Shown here: in pieces, positions 34,392 through 40,748 of the stretch
How positions within the stretch are numbered: position 1 is the first letter of the stretch
Layout: each line of letters starts with the position of its first letter
DNA from: a virus
Strand: one strand, 5' to 3'
DNA length: 44,188 bases
IMG/VR virus record: IMGVR_UViG_3300006119_000020
Location: 1 to 44,188 of that record
Program-made: the position numbers and the translations under genes
The notes under the pieces: model-generated
Seen by the model: only the letters and a program-made list of their open reading frames with translations
Database searches by the model: none
Told to the model about the DNA's origin: nothing

Positions 34392-35369
34392 ATGACAAGG
34401 ATAATCAAACATAGCGCGACAATCGCGCAACAAGAGCTGGTTAATATGCTAACACATAGGCGACCGGCCCGCTCAAAAACTGAGGTAGCATTTGTCGATC
34501 ATTATATTGATAGTTTACCCCAGATATATTCCGACTCATACGGAAACAGATATTGCAAGATAGGCAAAGCGCCCTCAGTCTTATGGTCATGTCACACAGA
34601 CACAGTTCACACAAAAGACGGAAATCAATCAATCGTGATTGACGGCGACAATGTGCGACTTGCAAAGACTGAGAAGCAATCCTCTTGCTTAGGCGGCGAC
34701 GATAGCGCCGGAGTCTGGATTATGCGCCAAATGATTAAGCGCCGAATTGAGGGCCTGTATATCTTTCATAGGGATGAGGAGGTTGGAGGGCTTGGCAGCG
34801 ACTTTATCGCCAAGAATAACGCGCGCGAGCTAGAGCATATACAGGTCGCAATCGCATTAGATAGGCGCGGCTATGATAGCGTCATCACCCATCAAGGATT
34901 AAGGACGGCGAGTGATGACTTTGCCAAGTCATTGTCAAAGCAATTAGGAGGGCTCTACAAACCAGATAGCGGCGGCACATTCACAGATACAGCCAACTAT
35001 AAGCGTTTAATCCCAGAATGTAGCAATCTATCATGCGGCTACAATGACGCACACAGCGCCCTTGAAAGTCAGAATATACGCTTTGCCTCTCAGCTCTTAG
35101 ACAGACTATGTGAAATTGACTTTTCAAAGATCACGGTCGCTCGCAATCCCGCTGATATAGATGATGATCTATATTATTCTAGGGGTTCCAGCTTTTTTGA
35201 TGATGACTGGCATTTCACGAAACCAGCGCGACGATCACGGCGCGACACATATCAAGAATTGCTCGACCTAGTTAGCCTATACCCGCGAGAGGTAGCCGAC
35301 TTTTTAGAGTCGCAGGGTTTTACCGCTGATGATATAGCCGACCAATATGGGATCTATACGCAAGTTTAA
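34392..35369 (+). CDS. M20/M28-type zinc peptidase-like protein
   Basis: 325 residues. The ligand set of di-zinc exopeptidases appears in order: His68-x-Asp70 in WSCHTDTVH, Asp103/Asp104 in GGDDSAG, the catalytic Glu pair Glu129-Glu130 in HRDEEVGG, Asp157 in ALDRRGY and His221 in GYNDAHS. This matches tripeptidase T/M20- or M28/M42-type aminopeptidases, though the protein is shorter and has a charged C-terminal 80 residues without the usual lid length. No signal peptide, so it should act in the cytoplasm, perhaps on peptides or an amide-linked small molecule. AAAAGGATCACAGC precedes the ATG. It is unusual cargo for a podovirus. Confidence 0.8.
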   Translation: MTRIIKHSATIAQQELVNMLTHRRPARSKTEVAFVDHYIDSLPQIYSDSYGNRYCKIGKAPSVLWSCHTDTVHTKDGNQSIVIDGDNVRLAKTEKQSSCLGGDDSAGVWIMRQMIKRRIEGLYIFHRDEEVGGLGSDFIAKNNARELEHIQVAIALDRRGYDSVITHQGLRTASDDFAKSLSKQLGGLYKPDSGGTFTDTANYKRLIPECSNLSCGYNDAHSALESQNIRFASQLLDRLCEIDFSKITVARNPADIDDDLYYSRGSSFFDDDWHFTKPARRSRRDTYQELLDLVSLYPREVADFLESQGFTADDIADQYGIYTQV

Positions 35370-35411
35370 TAGGGGGGGATATAAAACCCCCTATCTTAAA
35401 AAGGATCTACA

Positions 35412-35690
35412 ATGGCGCCTATCAAACCCCCGCCCTTATTCATAAAGGCATGGCGGGAACATCTTGGATTGCGCAATATCGATCTAGCCCAAAAGCTAGG
35501 CGTGAGCGCGTCACAGCTCGCACAATGGGAGTCGGGCAACCGTCTTCCCACACGCCACACACAGGCCGTTATAGCGAGCGCATTGGGCATCGGCTATCTG
35601 TCCCTCTATCATCTACCAGTGAAAGAGAAGCAAAATGTTAAGAACAGCAATCGCAATTCTCCTACTAACAAAATCCGCAATCGCTTGTGA
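35412..35690 (+). CDS. HTH transcription regulator (XRE type)
   Basis: 92 residues with a Cro/CI-type helix-turn-helix: WREHLGLRNIDLAQKLGVSA then SQLAQWESGNRLP, the usual Q-x3-W-E-x-G-x-x-x-P signature. The C-terminus is a short basic tail. AAAAAGGATCTACA lies before the ATG. It is downstream of the peptidase gene in the plus-strand cassette and may regulate that cassette. Its last 56 bases overlap the next gene, and hairpin 4 lies within its 3' end. Confidence 0.8.
   Translation: MAPIKPPPLFIKAWREHLGLRNIDLAQKLGVSASQLAQWESGNRLPTRHTQAVIASALGIGYLSLYHLPVKEKQNVKNSNRNSPTNKIRNRL
35604..35627 (+). promoter_or_regulatory. hairpin 4 with TCTACCAG loop
   Basis: CTCT-a-TCA (35604-35611) pairs with TGA-a-AGAG (35620-35627), one A/A mismatch, around the loop TCTACCAG (35612-35619). 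It lies 8 bases before the ATG at 35635, and its right arm (GAAAGAGAAG) is the ribosome site of that gene. It is inside the 3' end of the HTH gene. Confidence 0.6.
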
Positions 35691-35901
35691 CGAAGGTTCA
35701 AGCTGTCCCGGCCCATTAGACCTAGGGCCACCCTTGCCAACACAAGGCGACTATATGCCAAGCGATATTGACGCCCCGCCCTCTCGAACAAGCGGCGGCA
35801 CATATGTGCAATCTGGCAATATCGGAAATTGGTATGGCGATAATGGCTCCCATTGCGTGTCAACTAATTTCAATGGGATCGTAAACGTATCTTGTTTTTA
35901 A
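35635..35901 (+). CDS. small exported protein
   Basis: 88 residues with a short signal peptide (MLRTAIAILLLTKSAIACDE), possibly cleaved after SAIA. The mature part is Pro/Gly/Ser-rich with two Cys in CDEGSSCPG and two near the C-terminus (SHCVSTNF, NVSCF), so disulfides are likely. The central part has PPSRTSGGTYVQSGNIGNWY. It overlaps the HTH gene by 56 bases and ends the plus-strand cassette. Role unknown; periplasmic lysogenic-conversion or exclusion factor is possible. Confidence 0.6.
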   Translation: MLRTAIAILLLTKSAIACDEGSSCPGPLDLGPPLPTQGDYMPSDIDAPPSRTSGGTYVQSGNIGNWYGDNGSHCVSTNFNGIVNVSCF

Positions 35902-35909
35902 AGAGATTG

Positions 35910-35935
35910 GGGCGACTCCTACCAGAGAGTCGCCC
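35910..35935 (+). promoter_or_regulatory. hairpin 5 with CTACCAGA loop
   Basis: GGGCGACTC (35910-35918) pairs perfectly with GAGTCGCCC (35927-35935) around the loop CTACCAGA. It follows the last cassette gene and precedes an AAAGGAT signal at 35950-35956. No T run follows. It is the strongest stem of the CTACCAG series. Confidence 0.6.
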
Positions 35936-36022
35936 TAGCTCACGCGCGAAAGGATCGACACGGTGAGCCAAGGTTGGTCTTTCTCAAGCCAACCCCACAC
36001 TAGCTCTAAGGGTCACGCGAAT

Positions 36023-36502
36023 TTAAAACAATTCGCCCTGCTCAATGTTCCCCATGTTTTGCTTAATTTGACTCTTTTTCAGCAATTTAGCCCCAATTTT
36101 CTTGTCGGCTTTTCTCTTTGCTGCGCTGGCCCGTCCAGCCATCCTTGCTATTTCTCTGCGTCTATTTGAGTCGAGCTTTTTAGCTCGCGCAATACCACCG
36201 CTGGCGGCTATTTTTTTTCTTTCTTTCCTGTGGAAAACTTCATAACTATCTCTAGTTGTTCCATCTTCTTTCAACTTGCTAGGAGAAAGAACAACCATTA
36301 ATTCGCAGTCTAGGGCGCGCAGTATAGCAGGTAGCGAGAGCGGTCCTAGTGCTTTTAGGCCACAGAAAATTTTATTTGAATAACCACCCTGCAATCCGGC
36401 GCGGTCATTAAGCTCCATTAGGGTCATACCGCGATGGATACGAACCCTATTGAGAGCTGCAATCAAGTCAGCCATCGTAACGATTGACGGCTGGTTCATC
36501 AT
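36023..36502 (-). CDS. HTH regulator with basic C-terminal tail
   Basis: 159 residues from ATG at 36502, which overlaps the upstream stop by ATGA. Residues about 10-75 form an XRE-type helix-turn-helix (RIHRGMTLMELNDRAGLQGG, then YSNKIF, LGPLSLPAILRALDCEL). The C-terminal 70 residues are strongly basic and contain AASGGIARAKKLDSNRRREI and ARMAGRASAAKRK, similar to the GGxAR...RR motif common in phage HTH proteins. It is the last gene of the leftward replication operon and meets the plus-strand cassette tail to tail. Likely a DNA-binding regulator. Confidence 0.7.
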   Translation of the reverse strand: MMNQPSIVTMADLIAALNRVRIHRGMTLMELNDRAGLQGGYSNKIFCGLKALGPLSLPAILRALDCELMVVLSPSKLKEDGTTRDSYEVFHRKERKKIAASGGIARAKKLDSNRRREIARMAGRASAAKRKADKKIGAKLLKKSQIKQNMGNIEQGELF

Positions 36503-37101
36503 TCGGCGGCTTCGCTCAGGCCGTAATACTGACGGTTGTTTTGTTTTTCCCAAACCTCAAGCCATGAGGCTGGAATTGTCCTTGTCACAACTGGCCTAAC
36601 AGGTCCGGCAGCTATCTCAGCCTTGGTCATGTAGCCGTAGGGATGGTTCGGCCTCATCGTATAACGATCTGAACCTAGCCTATTGACGATGAAATTTTCA
36701 TCAGCCAGCTCATCGGCAGTAAATCCATTTGTCGGTGGCTCTAGTTTTCCTGACTTCAGCTTATCAACAAGCTCATTGAAGCGGCGCTTCATATCCTCGC
36801 GCTGCTCCTCCGGCATTTCATAGCGCGGTAAACGTGGTAGGGCCTCAGTGAGTCTCTCGACCCTTCTGGCTGCGTTTTCCTGCGCCGCGCTATATACCTG
36901 GCCAGCCGATGGAATAAACGCGCTGTTGGTCTTCGCAAGGCGATTACAGGCCATCTCAACATCGATGGCGTTGGTTGATCCCATTGTCTCGCAATAATCC
37001 TTGATCCGGCTAACCAGATCCTCACGACCCAACGCAGATGAGGCGGGGAATTTGTTGAACAGGTGAACTATCGCTGATTGAATCCGTTTCTTGTTGTCCA
37101 T
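36499..37101 (-). CDS. putative helicase loader
   Basis: About 200 residues (a start three codons earlier is possible). The N-terminal 75 residues show the pattern of phage helicase loaders (G39P/lambda P-like context): DLVSRIKDYCETMGSTNAID, VEMACNRLAKTNSAFIPSAG, QVYSAAQENA, i.e. two helices and the phrase FIPSAGQV. The rest is basic and partly disordered. It directly follows the initiator-like gene, with which it overlaps by about 80 bases, as O and P lie together in lambda. It would bring the host replicative helicase to the origin. Assignment by pattern and neighbours. Confidence 0.55.
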   Translation of the reverse strand: MDNKKRIQSAIVHLFNKFPASSALGREDLVSRIKDYCETMGSTNAIDVEMACNRLAKTNSAFIPSAGQVYSAAQENAARRVERLTEALPRLPRYEMPEEQREDMKRRFNELVDKLKSGKLEPPTNGFTADELADENFIVNRLGSDRYTMRPNHPYGYMTKAEIAAGPVRPVVTRTIPASWLEVWEKQNNRQYYGLSEAAE

Positions 37102-37828
37102 GATCGTCATCCAAAAATAAAATTGCTTCGGTTATCGCGGAGATTTTTTGCTTGGCGGGATGTGCGCGAGGCTCGACATGAGCGGGCGCGTCTTCCCATC
37201 GACGTTGATTGAGAAACGTCGCAGGGTTGAGCCACGGTCTGTCCGGCGGCTTATTGGCGATGTAGTTGGAGAGCCCGAACATGATCGCGTCATGCTCGGC
37301 GGCAACCTTGGCGTATGATTTTTGCGCCGCTGGTTTGCCAACCTTGTTTGGCCAAGCTGACCAAAATTCATCAAATTGATTGACAGAGACAACGCGCGTT
37401 ACGCGCGCCTTTTTCGTATCACTATGTTCTGTATCTGTATCTGTATCTGTATCTGGTAGCCGTGACGTTACGGGCGTCACGCGTGACGCGTCACGGTCGT
37501 CACGTTTCCTGTCACGGTAACGCTTAGCCCTAGCCGCAGCGGTAGCGTCTTTTAAGTCGCTGATATACTGACGTTTTTCCCAATTTGTAGGAAAATTATT
37601 TTCATCAATTAAATTACGGTCGCGTAACGCCTCTTTCGTGACGCGCCATTGTTCAGCCGTGACGCGTAACGCGAACGTCACGGCATCGTCACGCAAATCG
37701 TCACGCTTGTTGCTCATGCACCTCATGCACAAAAGCATGATGAAACGGCGCTGGTCTTGCTCCGATAGCATCTGAACTTTTGGGTCTGATAAGAACTCAG
37801 CGTGGAGTCTGAACCAAGGGTTGCTCAT
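37022..37828 (-). CDS. replication initiator-like protein (lambda O / DnaT-like plan)
   Basis: 268 residues from ATG at 37828, with GGAAGG 5 bases upstream. N-terminal winged-helix-like domain (NPWFRLHAEFLSDPKVQML, DQRRFIMLLCMRCM, VTAEQWRVTKEALRDRNLID), then a basic hinge (ARAKRYRDRKR) and a Thr/Asp repeat TDTDTDTDTE, then a C-terminal domain with FDEFWSAWPNKVGKPAAQKS and RPWLNPATFLNQRRW. Proteins with this layout are common phage initiators, and the FWxxWP...K domain is shared with DnaT/lambda-type replication proteins. The coding region holds ten CGTCACG heptamers, so it may contain the origin it binds. Confidence 0.75.
   Translation of the reverse strand: MSNPWFRLHAEFLSDPKVQMLSEQDQRRFIMLLCMRCMSNKRDDLRDDAVTFALRVTAEQWRVTKEALRDRNLIDENNFPTNWEKRQYISDLKDATAAARAKRYRDRKRDDRDASRVTPVTSRLPDTDTDTDTEHSDTKKARVTRVVSVNQFDEFWSAWPNKVGKPAAQKSYAKVAAEHDAIMFGLSNYIANKPPDRPWLNPATFLNQRRWEDAPAHVEPRAHPAKQKISAITEAILFLDDDHGQQETDSISDSSPVQQIPRLICVGS
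37461..37705. other. putative replication origin: iterons around an AT-rich core
   Basis: Ten exact copies of CGTCACG or its complement CGTGACG lie within 245 bases: five at 37461, 37475, 37482, 37489, 37498 and five at 37637, 37658, 37676, 37687, 37699. They flank 37560-37620, which is strongly AT-rich (TTTTTCCCAATTTG, AAAATTATTTTCATCAATTA), a fitting unwinding element. A GATACA-type hexamer tandem (37427-37455) lies beside them. As in lambda, the cluster is inside the initiator gene. Confidence 0.75.
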
Positions 37829-38361
37829 GCTACCTTCCCCCATGATAGATAATTAAGATTGGGAAGGATGAGGCGCAGATCGGTCAGAGCAGACTGAGGG
37901 ACGAGCCATGATGGATCGCCGCCATTTCCCCATGACTGTTCCCAGAAACGATCCACCATCGCGTCAGCGCCTTTGATGGCGCCGTGGATGACGAACTGAG
38001 GTAGAGATGCTGGCATCTCCTTGTAGGTCACAAGGACGAAATACCGATGAGCCCTTTCACGATCTTTCTTGCGTATGATTAGACGCCCGTTAAAATGATG
38101 GGTCGCCCTAACCTCAATGCCATTGGATAGATCGGCATCGTCCGGGTCATAGCCGCCCTTCAATGCTGACGGATATGATCCCGTAAACCGACCGACAATA
38201 ATCTCAGCCATGACAGACCAGACTTCTGACTCAGGCGTTGTCGATACGCCATGACCAGAATTTTGATCGCGTGATGCTCTGAGAATTTCACGGCGACGGC
38301 CAGCCTCGCTCCATGCGTGAGAATATTCGCTCCGGGTTATGAGGGTCGTGTATTTGTTCAT
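37825..38361 (-). CDS. PD-(D/E)XK nuclease-like phage protein
   Basis: 178 residues from ATG at 38361, with GGAGGG 7 bases upstream; it overlaps the upstream stop and the downstream start by ATGA each. The central part has MAEIIVGRFTGSYPSALKGG, DPDDADLSNGIEVRATHH and GRLIIRKKDRERAHRYFVLV. The order Glu, Asp-x-Leu, then Ile-Glu-Val-Arg on a strand, followed by a beta strand and basic residues, resembles the PD-(D/E)XK fold with Arg in place of the usual Lys. Trp-rich C-terminus. Nuclease activity is an inference; it could be an inactive relative that binds DNA. Confidence 0.55.
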   Translation of the reverse strand: MNKYTTLITRSEYSHAWSEAGRRREILRASRDQNSGHGVSTTPESEVWSVMAEIIVGRFTGSYPSALKGGYDPDDADLSNGIEVRATHHFNGRLIIRKKDRERAHRYFVLVTYKEMPASLPQFVIHGAIKGADAMVDRFWEQSWGNGGDPSWLVPQSALTDLRLILPNLNYLSWGKVA

Positions 38362-38567
38362 CGTCCACCCTCCGGCCAAATCTCATCGAACTCTCGGAGA
38401 GCTTGTTCACGCACCTCTGGCGCGTCAGGCAGGATTGGTTTGCCTTTGCCAGCCCATTTGTATCGAGCCGTATAGCCGTCATCGAAGCCGCTATATTCCC
38501 ATCCAAGATCCTCGTAGAACTTGCGGATATTGTGCGGCACATAGATAAAGATTCCACCCTTAGCCAT
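38358..38567 (-). CDS. small hypothetical protein
   Basis: 69 residues: MAKGGIFIYVPHNIRKFYED, then WEYSGFDDGYTARYKWAGKG and EVREQALREFDEIW. The N-terminal beta strand and helix plus aromatic turn suggest a compact fold. Coupled on both sides: its ATG overlaps the 54-residue gene's stop, its stop overlaps the next ATG. In the replication operon; function unknown. Confidence 0.6.
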   Translation of the reverse strand: MAKGGIFIYVPHNIRKFYEDLGWEYSGFDDGYTARYKWAGKGKPILPDAPEVREQALREFDEIWPEGGR

Positions 38568-38731
38568 CAGCGTTGCCCCTTCTCAAGAGCCGCTTCGATG
38601 CGGGCGATGATCGTATCGATGATGTCGTTGATGAACTCGCGCTCAGACTTGGAGCCAGTAACCTGCCCGCGCTTCTGATCTTCTCTGACTTTTCGCAAAG
38701 CCATTAATTGTTGCGATGGAGAATGTTTCAT
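38567..38731 (-). CDS. small helical protein in replication operon
   Basis: 54 residues, fully helical and charged: MKHSPSQQLMALRKVREDQK, then SEREFINDIIDTIIARIEAA and a basic end. Its ATG overlaps the DnaA-like gene's stop by one base, and its TGA overlaps the next start. The position in a tightly coupled operon supports that it is real. Function unknown. Confidence 0.55.
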   Translation of the reverse strand: MKHSPSQQLMALRKVREDQKRGQVTGSKSEREFINDIIDTIIARIEAALEKGQR

Positions 38732-39273
38732 CACGCGCCCCAATAAACATTGTTGGAGGATGGGGCGAACAAACGATTGCGAAGCAAAAGAATATCGTGC
38801 GCGACCTTTGGGTTATCCAAAATCAAACGCTCGATCTTTCTAATGCCAGATAAAATGGTTGTATGATCGCGCTGAAATGATCGGCCAATCTGGGTTAGAG
38901 ATTGCGTCGAACAACTCTTGCAGAGATAAAACGCCAGATGGCGTGGATAAATAAGATCCGCGCAGCGACGATCGGCTAGAAGATCAATCTCGCTGACGTT
39001 AAAAAAGTCACATATGACTTGAACAACTTGGCGGGTGATTGGCTTGTATGGAACGTGGGGATATTCGCCATACTGATTTTTATAAACGATTTGTTTGGTT
39101 TTCTTGGTTGAAGGAACCTCAACAATCTTTGGCGCTTCAACAACAGCCGGCGGTGCAATTTGAATTGGCTTGACCACAACGGTTGCTACCGTTGTTTTTG
39201 ACATGCCCATTCTTTTCCAACGCTCTTTAGCGGCTTGATGATAATCCTTTTTTGAGATGCTGGTAGACATCAT
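38731..39273 (-). CDS. stand-alone DnaA domain IV (DNA-binding) protein
   Basis: 180 residues with no AAA+ ATPase. After a linker rich in Pro, Val and Lys, the last 100 residues are DnaA domain IV: VICDFFNVSEIDLLADRRCA, IYPRHLAFYLCKSC, LTQIGRSFQRDHTTILSGIR, with RDHTTI at 135-140 matching the DnaA box-reading signature. GAGGGG precedes the ATG pair. It could compete with or recruit host DnaA, or bind the phage origin. Located between RusA and the small replication genes, overlapping the RusA stop. Confidence 0.85.
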   Translation of the reverse strand: MMSTSISKKDYHQAAKERWKRMGMSKTTVATVVVKPIQIAPPAVVEAPKIVEVPSTKKTKQIVYKNQYGEYPHVPYKPITRQVVQVICDFFNVSEIDLLADRRCADLIYPRHLAFYLCKSCSTQSLTQIGRSFQRDHTTILSGIRKIERLILDNPKVAHDILLLRNRLFAPSSNNVYWGA

Positions 39274-39671
39274 TGTTCTAACCCCTCAATCGTTACGATT
39301 GTTTCCGACTTGTGGCCGTATGATTTTCTTGCAATGCTCTCGACCACCTGAGCATCGTCATTCCAGACAACGCCGTTAAGCGCGTCTTCAATGATCTTTT
39401 GAATGTTTGATAAATCTGGGCGCGATACTTTCCAGAACGTCGCGTCTTTTCTTTTTTGCGACCATGACTCAGGACGAGAGTATCGAGCCTCGATCGTCAA
39501 TCTGAGGGCGCCATCAAGCAATCGTTTATTTGTCATCGACGTATGAGCGATGATTTTCACCATCGACATAAATTGAGATTGCTTGGCAGGAGTGAAGCGG
39601 CGTTTACCCATTGAACCAGCGCGGGCAAATGGAACTGGATCTCCGGGGATGACAAAGGAAATAAGCCGCAT
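39270..39671 (-). CDS. RusA-family Holliday junction resolvase
   Basis: 133 residues from the ATG at 39671; a longer open frame adds 44 non-conserved residues. The N-terminus FVIPGDPVPFARAGSMGKRRF and the acidic core RPDLSNIQKIIEDALNGVVW followed by NDDAQVVE (Asp86, Asp96, Asp105/106) are the RusA signature. As a dimer it cuts four-way junctions, here likely debranching recombining or replicating phage DNA before packaging. It is second in the leftward operon, after the Cro-like gene. Confidence 0.88.
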   Translation of the reverse strand: MRLISFVIPGDPVPFARAGSMGKRRFTPAKQSQFMSMVKIIAHTSMTNKRLLDGALRLTIEARYSRPESWSQKRKDATFWKVSRPDLSNIQKIIEDALNGVVWNDDAQVVESIARKSYGHKSETIVTIEGLEQ

Positions 39672-39766
39672 CTTATTCTCTGAAGAAATGCCCCCGATCA
39701 CGACATCGAGCGTGACCGGGGAAGTTGGCGCGGGGTAAAGAAATGGGGAGATCCCCGCGCGGGAGG

Positions 39767-40000
39767 TTAGTCTTTGCGCAAAGACGTTCGCGCTCTTGTC
39801 CATTTGAAAATGGAGAGATCGGGCTCAAAGCCTCGGCGCTTTAATGCGCGGTGTAATTCCGGGTATCGGTGAGCCGGTATGTAACCTTGCTCTTGCCAAT
39901 AAATGATCGCAGTCTCGCGGAGATCGCAGAGTGCAGCGACGGAGCGACGACCGCCTAGCGCGGTAATCAGACCGTCTAAGGTTTTGACTGATTTGCTCAT
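39767..40000 (-). CDS. Cro/YdaS-like small HTH protein
   Basis: 77 residues: VKTLDGLITALGGRRSVAAL and LRETAIIYWQEQGYIPAHRY. The leading LDGLITALGG-x-x-x-VA stretch and the W-x-x-x-G-x-I-P turn are those of YdaS/Cro-type single-domain repressors. It is the first gene after a consensus promoter (40007-40035) that overlaps operator O1, and the predicted transcription start falls at or next to its ATG. It is divergent from the CI-like gene. It should act as the lytic-side repressor. Confidence 0.78.
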   Translation of the reverse strand: MSKSVKTLDGLITALGGRRSVAALCDLRETAIIYWQEQGYIPAHRYPELHRALKRRGFEPDLSIFKWTRARTSLRKD

Positions 40001-40006
40001 TTTCAG

Positions 40007-40035
40007 ACTATTAAGGGGCTCTTAATGCCTGTCAA
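40007..40035 (-). promoter_or_regulatory. leftward early promoter (Cro-like gene)
   Basis: On the minus strand TTGACA (40035-40030), a 17-base spacer, then AATAGT (40012-40007). Operator O1 (40010-40026) lies in the spacer and reaches the -10, so repressor binding should block it. Transcription would begin about 40000-40001, where the ATG starts, so the mRNA may be leaderless. Confidence 0.7.
40010..40026. promoter_or_regulatory. operator O1
   Basis: ATTAAG-GGGCT-CTTAAT, a perfect 6-5-6 palindrome of 17 bp inside the leftward promoter. Best match to the consensus of the five sites. Confidence 0.75.
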
Positions 40036-40040
40036 GAAGC

Positions 40041-40057
40041 ATTAAGGGTGTCTGAAT
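40041..40057. promoter_or_regulatory. operator O2
   Basis: ATTAAG-GGTGT-CTGAAT, one half-site base different from O1. It lies just upstream of the leftward -35 and 31 bp from O1. Confidence 0.7.
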
Positions 40058-40081
40058 AAAATATTTGGGGGTTTCTACTTA

Positions 40082-40110
40082 TTGTGTTAAGAAATTCTTA
40101 ACGCTATACG
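40082..40110 (+). promoter_or_regulatory. promoter of the CI-like repressor gene
   Basis: Weak -35 TTGTGT (40082-40087), 17-base spacer, -10 TATACG (40105-40110). Operator O3 (40086-40102) overlaps spacer and -35, so high repressor or Cro-like protein could shut it off. Confidence 0.45.
40086..40102. promoter_or_regulatory. operator O3
   Basis: GTTAAG-AAATT-CTTAAC, a perfect 17-bp palindrome of the same 6-5-6 design, 45 bp from O2 and within the repressor promoter. Confidence 0.7.
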
Positions 40111-40148
40111 GTTTGTGGAATCTGTTGAGTCAGGGTAATTGTGAGTCT

Positions 40149-40472
40149 ATGGAAAAATCTGATTGGAAATCAGTCGGGGACCGCCTTAAAGCGATACGCT
40201 TGGCCAAGGGATTTACAATCCAAGCGGGCTACGCAAGGCTGATTGGCTACGAGCCGCCGACTTATAATATGTGGGAGCGCGGCAATAGCCCCTTCCCTGT
40301 AGAAGCGGCTTTAAGAGTTTGCACCTTTACTGGCGCAACCCTTGATTACATTTACCGGGATGACATTTCTTCTTTGCCGACGAGTTTGATGACATTGCTC
40401 TCGTCAAACTCAGACGACGATCCCCCGCGCAATGCCCGCGCCTCAACCTCGGCCAAACGTTCGTCCAAATAA
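40149..40472 (+). CDS. CI-like repressor (short XRE type)
   Basis: 107 residues from the ATG at 40149. The helix-turn-helix lies at about 8-65: VGDRLKAIRLAKGFTIQAGY, then LIGYEPPTYNMWERGNSPFP. No LexA/S24 peptidase domain follows, only a short Ser/Arg-rich tail, so SOS-type self-cleavage is not expected. It is divergent from the Cro-like gene with three 17-bp operators between them. Its 3' end overlaps the opposite-strand gene at 40352-40639 by 121 bases. It probably maintains lysogeny. Confidence 0.75.
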   Translation: MEKSDWKSVGDRLKAIRLAKGFTIQAGYARLIGYEPPTYNMWERGNSPFPVEAALRVCTFTGATLDYIYRDDISSLPTSLMTLLSSNSDDDPPRNARASTSAKRSSK

Positions 40473-40639
40473 TCCTGAGTCACTGGCACCCGCCCCTGCG
40501 GGTAAAGTGTGCGATCTTGAAAGAGCCAATAGTCCGATAGCTCACGCATGAGATCGAGAACAAAATAAAGATCCTGAGCGTCTTTTGGCAATTGCGAGGC
40601 TAATTGCATCGCAAGATTGCGTAAGTCCCTGTTACTCAT
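40352..40639 (-). CDS. small protein convergent with and antisense to the repressor end
   Basis: 95 residues: SNRDLRNLAMQLASQLPKDA, QDLYFVLDLMRELSDYWLFQ and VTQDYLDERLAEVEARAL. AGGGGT precedes the ATG at good spacing, and the hydrophobic helix pattern looks protein-like. Its mRNA end is antisense to the last 121 bases of the repressor gene, so expressing it may lower repressor synthesis. It starts 86 bases from the second operator cluster, which may control it. Function unknown; antirepressor-type role is speculation. Confidence 0.6.
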   Translation of the reverse strand: MSNRDLRNLAMQLASQLPKDAQDLYFVLDLMRELSDYWLFQDRTLYPQGRVPVTQDYLDERLAEVEARALRGGSSSEFDESNVIKLVGKEEMSSR

Positions 40640-40748
40640 ACGCTACCCCTACATTTTACATGCAACCAAAAACACAACAGAAGTCATTGAGCAAGATCAA
40701 AACTTAGTCATTGATAAAAAAAATCTTCAGACGTTATTAACAGGGTCC

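Noticed and set aside
35963-36169. GTG-started plus-strand ORF with AAAGGAT upstream
   Set aside because: The upstream signal resembles those of the cassette genes and lies in a GCTCAC/GTGAGC hairpin, but the frame runs mostly antisense to the HTH gene and has no protein-like pattern. Kept only as a possibility.
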